A stretch of DNA of 12,136 nucleotides from Planctomycetaceae bacterium (lineage in GTDB: Bacteria > Planctomycetota > Planctomycetia > Pirellulales > JAEUIK01): NCBI GenBank assembly GCA_016793185.1, contig JAEUIK010000530.1:1-12136 (forward strand), given 5' to 3'. A model generated the notes under the pieces. It searched no databases and was not told the DNA's origin. It saw nothing but the letters and a program-made list of their open reading frames with translations. The position numbers and the translations under genes were made by a program. Shown one piece after another: positions 6,914-12,136 of this stretch (position 1 is its first letter; each line of letters starts with the position of its first letter).

Positions 6914-8314
6914 ATGTCGAAACTTAACGCTATTGCCGCGGGCATCTGCCTGGCACTCGCCGCGTCGGCCGCCGCGCCGGCTGCCGCTGCCTCGCCGTGG
7001 CTCCGCCCTGGCACCCAGCTTTCTTTCCACGGCGCGGTTGGTCGCGCGAACAAGGATGGGACCCCGGTCGAACCGGAAAAAACATTCGACCTGACCATCC
7101 TGGTGGCGGCGGCCAACCCGGACGGCGGCGCGCAGGTCTATTGGCTGCTCGACGAATCGGGTCGCGGCGGCTGGTCCTGGATCGACCAGGCGGGACGCTG
7201 GAGCCTGGACCGTCTCGGCGCGGCGGCCAGCGGAACCGGCCCCGCCCTGCTCTACGACCGCGGCGAGGGGACAAGCACGATCGGCCTCGAATCCCCCCTG
7301 CTCTTGGCTGCCGAGCCGTTCGCCGCTGGAGCGAGCTGGAACGAAGGAAACGTCAAACGCGAGGTCCTCGCGCGGGAGGCGATTTCGACCGCGGCCGACG
7401 CCCCGGGCAAAGAGCAGCAAGCGTGGAAAGTCGCCGTCGCCAACAACTATGGGTACAAGCGCACCCAGTGGGTTGACGACGGTGGATTGGTGCTGCAACT
7501 CAGCGAGCGCGTCTTTATGGGGCGCGGCGAGGAATATGAACTCACCTGGCGGCTGGCGGCCGTCGAGCAACTCGCGGACAAGGCCTTGGCCGAACGCACC
7601 GCGCAGTTCGCCGCGCTCTTGGATCTGGTGGCCGGGCTCCGACGCGAACCCCGCACCGAGCGGGCCGATCTTACCGAGGCCGAGCTCGCCTCGCTCAAGA
7701 CGGGCTTGCCGCAGGCCGAGACGACCATCACGGCCGGCCCTCTGGTCAAGCTGCTGGCTGCGGCCAAGAGCGATCTCAACGTGCAGACGAGCCGGGCGAG
7801 CGACGTGGCCGAGATGTCGGCGCGCTTTGCCGGCAAGCCGGCGCCAGAGTTCAAGCTCGACGGACTCGCGGGGGCCAGGCTGGCGGCGGCGGACCTCAAA
7901 GGACAGGTCACCGTGCTGCACTTTTGGGACTACCGCGACGAGCCCCTGCGCGAGCCCTACGGCCAGATCGGCTATCTCGATTTTCTCTTCGACAAGCGCA
8001 AGGCCGATGGCGTCAAGGTCTTTGGCGTCGCCGTCGACGCGCGGCTGGGTGACGAAGCCAAGCGCGGAGCCGCTGCCCGGAGCGCGGCCAAACTCGTCAG
8101 CTTCATGAACTTGAGTTACCCGCTGCTCCTCGATGCCGGGGAGGTCCTCAAGCAGTTCGGCGATCCGCGGCTGGTGGGGGCGCAACTCCCCTTGTTCGTC
8201 GTGATCGACGCCGAAGGAAAGATCGTGCACTACTTCGTCGGCTGCTACGAAGTCGATCGCGACGCGGGCCTCAAGCAGCTCAACGAAGTCCTGGACGCGG
8301 CGCTCAAGAAGTGA
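6914..8314 (+). CDS. Secreted redoxin/TlpA-like protein lacking the CxxC active site
   Basis: The 466-residue product starts with a Sec signal peptide: MSKLNAIAAG, a hydrophobic stretch to about 22 and a likely signal-peptidase site after AAA at 24-26. Residues about 27-300 form a domain I do not recognise, with alternating strands and a helical, charged part at 215-300. Residues about 302-466 are an AhpC/TSA-redoxin thioredoxin fold: FAGKPAPEFKLDGL (305-318), a strand QVTVLHFW (331-338), GVKVFGVAVD (366-375), the Leu-cisPro pair LP at 425-426, and FVVIDAEGKIVHYFVG (428-443). At the place of the usual WCxxC the sequence reads FWDYRDEPLR (337-346), so both catalytic cysteines are replaced (Asp342 and Leu345). 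The only cysteine of the mature protein is Cys444. It therefore cannot work as an ordinary disulfide oxidoreductase; a binding or structural role is inferred. AGGA at 6903-6906 lies seven bases before the ATG. It converges on glyS. Confidence 0.88.
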   Translation: MSKLNAIAAGICLALAASAAAPAAAASPWLRPGTQLSFHGAVGRANKDGTPVEPEKTFDLTILVAAANPDGGAQVYWLLDESGRGGWSWIDQAGRWSLDRLGAAASGTGPALLYDRGEGTSTIGLESPLLLAAEPFAAGASWNEGNVKREVLAREAISTAADAPGKEQQAWKVAVANNYGYKRTQWVDDGGLVLQLSERVFMGRGEEYELTWRLAAVEQLADKALAERTAQFAALLDLVAGLRREPRTERADLTEAELASLKTGLPQAETTITAGPLVKLLAAAKSDLNVQTSRASDVAEMSARFAGKPAPEFKLDGLAGARLAAADLKGQVTVLHFWDYRDEPLREPYGQIGYLDFLFDKRKADGVKVFGVAVDARLGDEAKRGAAARSAAKLVSFMNLSYPLLLDAGEVLKQFGDPRLVGAQLPLFVVIDAEGKIVHYFVGCYEVDRDAGLKQLNEVLDAALKK

Positions 8315-8327
8315 CGGGGAGGGAGAA

Positions 8328-8444
8328 TAACCACCACGACACGACGACACCACGAAAAATGCAAGCAATAAACGCGGAAAGGTGTTCCGCTCGCAGCTTC
8401 TCTAAGCTGTGCTCTTCCGTCGTGTCGTCGTGTCGTGGTGGTTA
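8328..8444. repeat. 117-base palindromic element with 23-base inverted arms (MITE- or REP-like)
   Basis: Positions 8328-8350 (beginning TAACCACCACGACACG) and 8422-8444 are perfect inverted copies over 23 bases. Pairing continues inward with mismatches to 8357/8415. The 71-base interior holds two more perfect hairpins: GCGGAA/TTCCGC (8374-8379 and 8385-8390, loop of 5) and CAGCTT/AAGCTG (8394-8399 and 8404-8409, loop CTCT). Together they would fold as a three-way junction in RNA or a cruciform in DNA. If the repeat proper starts at ACCACC, the flanks are TA on both sides (8328-8329 and 8443-8444), as expected for a miniature element moved by an IS630/Tc1-type transposase; but TA is self-complementary, so this is weak. 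It fills nearly all the space between two convergent genes (13 and 19 bases from the stops) and may end transcription from both sides, although no T-run follows either arm. Confidence 0.75.
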
Positions 8445-8463
8445 AACTCGACTCGTATTTCTG

Positions 8464-10077
8464 CTACTGGATCTTCCCGGCCAAGCGACCGCTGATCTCG
8501 GCGACGCACTCCTCGGCGCGGAGCCGCCATTGCTTGAGGCTGTCGCGGTCGCGAATCGTGACCGTGCCGTCTTGCAGCGATTGCCCGTCGACGGTGATGC
8601 AGTACGGCGTGCCGACCTCGTCTTGCCGGGCGTACCGGCGTCCCACCGCCCCTTTTTCGTCGTAAAAGACGTTGAAGTGGGGCTTGAGTTCGCGATAGAT
8701 CTTTTCGGCCATCTCGGGCATTCCGTCCTTTTTGACCAGCGGAAAGACGGCCGCTTTGACCGGGGCCAGCCGCGGGTGGAACTTCAGGAACACCCGTTCG
8801 CGCGGGTTCCCCTTCTCGTCGGGGACCTGGTCCTCCTGGTAGGCCTCGCAGAGGAATGCCAGGGTCGCCCGATCGGCGCCGGCCGAGGGTTCGATCACGT
8901 GCGGCGTGAAACGTTCGCGGGTGATGTCGTCGAAGTAGCTTAAATCGCGCCCGCTGCCGGGATGTCGCGGTTTGCCATCTTCGCCGAGCTCGACGACCAG
9001 TTCGTTCCCTTGCCGGACGAGCTTTCCCTCCATGTGGCTGCGGAGGTCGAAGTCGCCGCGATGGGCGATGCCTTCCAATTCGCCAAACTCGCCCGGCGGC
9101 AGGAACGGGAACGCATACTCGATGTCGGCCGTGCCGCACGAGTAGTGGCTCAGCTCATCCTGTTCGTGATCGCGCAGTTGGAGCCGATCGCCCGACAGGC
9201 CGAGTTCCAGGTACCAGCGATAGCGGCGATCGCGCCAGTACTTGTACCAGTCGGGCGAGGCCTGCGGGTGGCAAAAGAACTCGATCTCCATCTGCTCGAA
9301 CTCGCGCGAGCGGAAGGTAAAGTTCCGCGGCGTGATCTCGTTGCGAAAGCTCTTGCCCATCTGGGCGATCCCGAACGGCACCTTGACGCGGGTGCTGTCG
9401 AGGACATTCTTGAAGTTGACGAAGATCCCCTGGGCCGTTTCGGGGCGGAGAAACGCGGCGCCCTCTTCGCCCGACAGCGCCCCGACATAAGTCTTGAACA
9501 TCAGGTTGAATTCGCGCGGCGCGGTGAGCGTGCCCAGCGTTTTGGCGTCGGGCCCCAGCACTTGGGCAAAGTCGCTGACCTTGGTGAGCGAGACCAACGG
9601 GCCATCCCAGGCGAGCTTCTCGGCATCCTTGGCGCGGAGGCCGAAGAACTTCAGGGCCCGCGCTTCGGCTTCGGCCAGTCCCTCGTCGCCGCCGAGTTGC
9701 GTGGCCACGAACGCCTTCTGGCCCCGGAACTCGACCCAGCGGCCGCGGACCTGATCGTGGCGGTAGCGTTTCTTCGACTCGCGGCAATCGACCATGAAGT
9801 CGTGGAACAGGTCGTAGTGCCCCGAACACTTCCAGACCTGGGGGTGCATGATGATCGTGCAATCCAGCCCGGTCATTTCGTACGTCGTCGGTGCGCCGGC
9901 GGCGACGGCCAGCTCGTCATGGCTGGTGACCATGTCGCGCCACCACGCCTCCTTGACGTTCCGCTTGAGCTCGACGCCCAAGGGCCCGTAGTCCCAAAAG
10001 CCGTTGAGGCCGCCATAGATCTCGCTCGATTGAAAGAGAAAACCTCGGCGCTTGCAGAGCGAGACGATCTTGTCCAT
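8464..10077 (-). CDS. glyS: Glycyl-tRNA synthetase, single-chain (alpha2) class II type
   Basis: This enzyme charges tRNA(Gly) with glycine. It is the single-chain homodimeric type (also named glyQS) shared by many bacteria, archaea and eukaryotes, not the two-gene glyQ/glyS type of E. coli. From the ATG at 10077 it has 537 residues: MDKIVSLCKRRGFLFQSSEI, motif 1 region GLNGFWDYGPLGVELKRNV (23-41), RPETAQGIFVNF (211-222), motif 2 FRNEITPRNFTFRSREFEQ (244-262) followed by MEIEFF, the ELEGIAHRGDFDLRSH block (333-348), motif 3 GADRATLAFL (400-409), and the anticodon-binding domain (about 430-530, FHPRLAPVKAAVFPL, TVDGQSLQDGTVTIRDRDS). A segment of about 60 residues (138-197) lies before RPETAQ, as in the longer bacterial forms. 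An in-frame GTG at 10099-10101 would add eight residues (VTESAKVD) and has a GGAG ten bases upstream (10112-10115), whereas the ATG has none; either may be used. Confidence 0.96.
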   Translation of the reverse strand: MDKIVSLCKRRGFLFQSSEIYGGLNGFWDYGPLGVELKRNVKEAWWRDMVTSHDELAVAAGAPTTYEMTGLDCTIIMHPQVWKCSGHYDLFHDFMVDCRESKKRYRHDQVRGRWVEFRGQKAFVATQLGGDEGLAEAEARALKFFGLRAKDAEKLAWDGPLVSLTKVSDFAQVLGPDAKTLGTLTAPREFNLMFKTYVGALSGEEGAAFLRPETAQGIFVNFKNVLDSTRVKVPFGIAQMGKSFRNEITPRNFTFRSREFEQMEIEFFCHPQASPDWYKYWRDRRYRWYLELGLSGDRLQLRDHEQDELSHYSCGTADIEYAFPFLPPGEFGELEGIAHRGDFDLRSHMEGKLVRQGNELVVELGEDGKPRHPGSGRDLSYFDDITRERFTPHVIEPSAGADRATLAFLCEAYQEDQVPDEKGNPRERVFLKFHPRLAPVKAAVFPLVKKDGMPEMAEKIYRELKPHFNVFYDEKGAVGRRYARQDEVGTPYCITVDGQSLQDGTVTIRDRDSLKQWRLRAEECVAEISGRLAGKIQ

Positions 10078-10389
10078 GTCGACTTTGGCGGACTCGGTCA
10101 CGGTACTTGAACTCCGGCGGACGGGGGGCGAAGGTGTGTGGGAGCGCGGGCAGTTACAAGCCGCACAGTTTACCCGGCCAGGGGTTGAGGGGTCTATGGG
10201 GCCGTGCTCGAGGCGCCGGCCGCCATGTTCACGCCTGTCTCGAGGCAATCCGGCAATTCGACACCGGGTCGGTGGACTGGCGAGGCTGCCTGGAGGCCAC
10301 GGGCTCTGCCCGTGCGAATTTCGGGAAGAGACTGGCAGCGCCCGTGGCACCCAGATTTGCACTTTGAGTAGGGACGGCCACGCGTCGCA
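10078..10389. other. 312-base non-coding stretch between comB and glyS
   Basis: Both flanking genes are on the minus strand, so this is the comB 3' side and the glyS leader. Near glyS it may hold the GTG start and its GGAG (10099-10115). At 10296-10354 it holds a GC-rich hairpin repeat. CTCGAGGC occurs twice (10208-10215 and 10240-10247). Short open frames cross it on both strands, but none has a ribosome binding site or a recognisable product. I found no convincing minus-strand promoter for glyS; TAAACT (10167-10172, minus) lacks a matching -35. There is no tRNA-like or T-box-like structure that I can recognise. Confidence 0.6.
10296..10354. repeat. GC-rich hairpin repeat with alternative pairing
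   Basis: GCCACGGGC (10296-10304) can pair with GCCCGTG (10308-10314; seven pairs, three-base loop TCT) or with GCCCGTGGC (10340-10348; nine pairs). Outer CTGG (10332-10335) and CCAG (10351-10354) can close a third small structure. The core is thus present once in one direction and twice in the other. It starts about 36 bases beyond the comB stop in the comB direction and could act as a 3' structure of that message. The pattern resembles dispersed palindromes I recall from planctomycete chromosomes, but I could not check copy number. Confidence 0.5.
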
Positions 10390-11250
10390 CTAAGCCCGCC
10401 CCCGAATCTCCCAAGCCTGCAAGTTCAGCTCCGGCACGCATTCCCAGCGGTCGACTTGGGCAGCATCCAAAATGTCCTGGCCCAGTCCGAGTTGAATAAG
10501 GTCGCGTCCGCCGAGGCACTCGCCCATCGCGCTCCCGATGCCGTTGGGGAGAACGCCCGGCAGGTTCTGCGCGAGCTTTCCTTGTCGCTCGAGGATCGCG
10601 TCTCCTCCGGACAGCGTGTGTGACGACCGCTGATGCTGGTCCCTCACCTGGTGCCAAACTTCCAGAGCGATCCGCGTCGCGTCATTACCGTCGGGAGGGG
10701 GCGCATCGGCATCTCGAGCAAAGGCGCTGATCCGATCGGCCAGGCAGCCGGCCAGCAGCACATCCTCCCCGGTGATCTGCCCGCGCGTGCCCGCACAAAC
10801 CAGGTGGATGCGTTCCGACTCGTGAGCCGACCGGGCGAAGTCCTGCACGGCGCTGGCGATCGCCGACAGGTTCACGAACCCGGCCGTCAGTACCCGCGCC
10901 GCCTGTCGGCAGCGCAGCAGCGCTTGGGTTCCGTTGGTTGTCGTGAAGACGATCGTCTTTCCGCCGACGACCTCGGGGAGGTAGTCGCGGGGGGAATTCC
11001 CCAGGTCGAAGCCCGGAATCAGCAGTCCCCCCCGTTCGCCGCCGAGCAGCACCTCGCTCCTGGCGAACTTCGCCGCGATCTGCCGAGCTTCCTCGAGCTC
11101 GCCGCAAGGAATCACGGCGCGGGCGCCGGCGGCAATGGCTGCCGCGATGGTGGTGGTGGCCCGCAGCACGTCGATGACGACGACCGTGCCGCCGCGCAAG
11201 GCGTCGGGCTCGACCAAGGTCGGCAGAAAGTGAACGTGCAGGCTCGACAT
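10390..11250 (-). CDS. comB: ComB-family 2-phosphosulfolactate phosphatase
   Basis: The ComB family removes phosphate from (R)-2-phospho-3-sulfolactate to give sulfolactate, a step of coenzyme M synthesis in methanogens; many bacteria without that pathway also carry a member, with a less certain role. The 286-residue product shows family features in order: VVVIDVLRATTT (23-34), GERGG (71-75) with GFDLGNSP (80-87), VFTTTNGTQAL (101-111), a VCAG segment (151-154) followed by GQITGEDVLLAGCLADRI, and the C-terminal pattern GRDLIQLGLGQDI...AQVDRWECVPEL (248-274). It is longer than the roughly 240 residues usual for the family; the extra residues are mostly at about 180-235 (PPPDGND... and HTLSGGD...QNLPGVLPNG) and at the end. 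The ATG at 11248-11250 lacks a strong Shine-Dalgarno. No comA, comC or other sulfonate gene is in view. It is divergent from menG. Confidence 0.88.
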   Translation of the reverse strand: MSSLHVHFLPTLVEPDALRGGTVVVIDVLRATTTIAAAIAAGARAVIPCGELEEARQIAAKFARSEVLLGGERGGLLIPGFDLGNSPRDYLPEVVGGKTIVFTTTNGTQALLRCRQAARVLTAGFVNLSAIASAVQDFARSAHESERIHLVCAGTRGQITGEDVLLAGCLADRISAFARDADAPPPDGNDATRIALEVWHQVRDQHQRSSHTLSGGDAILERQGKLAQNLPGVLPNGIGSAMGECLGGRDLIQLGLGQDILDAAQVDRWECVPELNLQAWEIRGRA

Positions 11251-11329
11251 GCGCTTGGATCTCGACAGGCAGGTGAGGTCGATTGTTCACTTTTCGCCGA
11301 CGGGGACAATACGGCCCCGCTACCCCCAA

Positions 11330-11358
11330 TTGCCAAAACGTCCCAGGGAGTTAAGAAT
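11330..11358 (+). promoter_or_regulatory. Possible promoter of menG
   Basis: TTGCCA (11330-11335, 5 of 6 to TTGACA) is followed after 17 bases by AAGAAT (11353-11358, 4 of 6 to TATAAT). It lies in the 175-base space between divergent comB and menG, about 67 bases before the menG ATG. The -10 match is modest, so this is a candidate only. On the opposite strand a TTGTCC/AACAAT pair with 16-base spacing is an even weaker candidate for comB. Confidence 0.3.
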
Positions 11359-11425
11359 CGCCGGTTCGCTGCGGTGAGCAGGCAGAGAGGCCGCGGGGCC
11401 CGAAATCCGCACTTCAGGAACCGTC

Positions 11426-12136
11426 ATGGCCGTCGACAAGTCCGAAGCTCGCGTCCGGCGCATGTTTGGCGAGATCGCCGGCCGCTACGATTTTTTGAAC
11501 CATCTGCTGTCGCTGGGGATCGACCGCTACTGGCGTTGGAAGACCGTGCGCCGGGTGCCGCCGGTGGGGACCGCCCCCTTGTTGGACCTCTGTACCGGGA
11601 CGGGCGACCTCGCGCTGGCTTATGCCCGCAAGGCGGGGACGGCAACGCAGGTCGTCGGCGCCGATTTCTGCCATCCGATGCTGGTGATCGCCGAGGAGAA
11701 GCGGCAGAAGATCGGCGCTAAGCTCGGAGCTACGCCGCGGGTCAAGTTCGTCGAGGCCGACGCGCAGCGGCTGCCGTTCCCGGACGATTACTTTCAGATT
11801 GTCACGGTGTCGTTTGGGCTGCGGAACGTCACGGACACCGACCAAGGCTTGAGCGAAATGGCCCGCGTCTGTCGCCCCGGCGGGCGCGTGGCGGTGCTCG
11901 AGTTCTCGTCGCCGACGATGCAGCCTTTCAAGGCCCTCTACGGCTGGTACTTCCGCAACGTGCTGCCGCGGATCGGCCAGGCGTTGGCTCGCAATCGACA
12001 CGACGCCTACAATTATTTGCCGTCGAGCGTCGGCGAGTTTCCGGCGGGCGAGGCCCTGGCCGAGCGAATGCGTGCCGCGGGCCTGGCACGCGTCAAGTTC
12101 TGGCCGCTGACGTTGGGCGTCGCCACGCTCTATGTG
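11426..12136 (+). CDS. menG: Demethylmenaquinone methyltransferase (UbiE/MenG), 3' end outside the window
   Basis: This SAM-dependent C-methyltransferase makes menaquinone from demethylmenaquinone (or the matching ubiquinone step in proteobacteria). ATG at 11426 has AGGA six bases upstream (11416-11419), and the frame is open for 237 codons to the last base of the window. Judged by the family's usual end (TLYVG.. plus a few residues), only some ten residues are missing. Motifs: RVRRMFGEIAGRYDFLNHLL (9-28) then SLGIDRYWRWK (29-39), the first UbiE signature; the SAM-binding LLDLCTGTGDLA (52-63); GADF (78-81); DAQRLPFPDDYFQIV (112-126); FGLRNV (130-135); and RVCRPGGRVAVLEFSSP (147-163), the second signature. 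RHDAYNYLPSSVGEFP (191-206) is typical of the C-terminal part. I name it menG because planctomycetes are expected to use menaquinone; the sequence alone does not decide the quinone. Confidence 0.95.
   Translation, partial: MAVDKSEARVRRMFGEIAGRYDFLNHLLSLGIDRYWRWKTVRRVPPVGTAPLLDLCTGTGDLALAYARKAGTATQVVGADFCHPMLVIAEEKRQKIGAKLGATPRVKFVEADAQRLPFPDDYFQIVTVSFGLRNVTDTDQGLSEMARVCRPGGRVAVLEFSSPTMQPFKALYGWYFRNVLPRIGQALARNRHDAYNYLPSSVGEFPAGEALAERMRAAGLARVKFWPLTLGVATLYV

Noticed and set aside
6785..8368. Long minus-strand open frame opposite the redoxin-like gene
   Set aside because: It is a codon-bias shadow of the plus-strand gene, which has a signal peptide, a ribosome binding site and a recognisable fold; the minus-strand translation resembles no protein.
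10078..10362. Upstream extension of the glyS frame beyond the GTG at 10101
   Set aside because: The added residues are low in family resemblance and run through the hairpin repeat; GlyRS proteins begin near the MDKIVSLCKRRG segment.
11301..11319. CGGGG/CCCCG hairpin in the comB-menG space as an operator or attenuator
   Set aside because: Five pairs around a nine-base loop in GC-rich DNA; no second copy or regulator nearby supports it.

Overview
The window is high-GC bacterial DNA (I judge it above 60% G+C by eye) that looks like a chromosomal housekeeping region of a planctomycete, probably of the Pirellulales type. This rests on my recognition of family flavours, not on any search: a single-chain class II glycyl-tRNA synthetase, a four-cysteine ribosomal protein L28, a solitary ComB-family phosphatase beside a menaquinone methyltransferase, a secreted redoxin-like protein of planctomycete style, and short GC-rich palindromic repeats between genes. 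No plasmid, phage, CRISPR, integrase or toxin-antitoxin genes are visible.

Layout. At 1-741 (+) is the C-terminal part of an unrecognised coiled-coil protein cut by the left edge. Converging on it is a minus-strand block running from rpmB (6758) down to bioA (783): rpmB, then after 133 bases gatC, gatA, gatB, a SAM hydroxide adenosyltransferase (DUF62) and bioA. gatC-gatA-gatB-DUF62 are tightly packed (15-base gap, 4-base ATGA overlap, 10-base gap) and probably form one transcript; bioA follows after 95 bases. A good sigma70-type promoter lies upstream of rpmB. Divergent from rpmB is a secreted redoxin-fold protein (6914-8314, +) that has lost both active-site cysteines. It converges with glycyl-tRNA synthetase (8464-10077, -), and the space between them is almost filled by a 117-base palindromic element. 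After a 312-base non-coding stretch with GC-rich hairpin repeats comes comB (10390-11250, -), which is divergent from menG/ubiE (11426 to the right edge, +, cut by the edge).

Function. GatCAB converts Glu-tRNA(Gln) and/or Asp-tRNA(Asn) to the amidated forms. GlyRS and L28 belong to translation as well. BioA makes the diamino intermediate of biotin; its pocket looks more like the Bacillus lysine-using type than the E. coli SAM-using type. The DUF62 enzyme hydrolyses SAM. MenG completes menaquinone, the quinone expected in this phylum.

I do not see a new multi-gene system here. The points most worth a second look are the cysteine-less redoxin, the 117-base palindromic element with nested hairpins, the substrate question for BioA beside a SAM hydrolase, and the alternative hairpins between comB and glyS.
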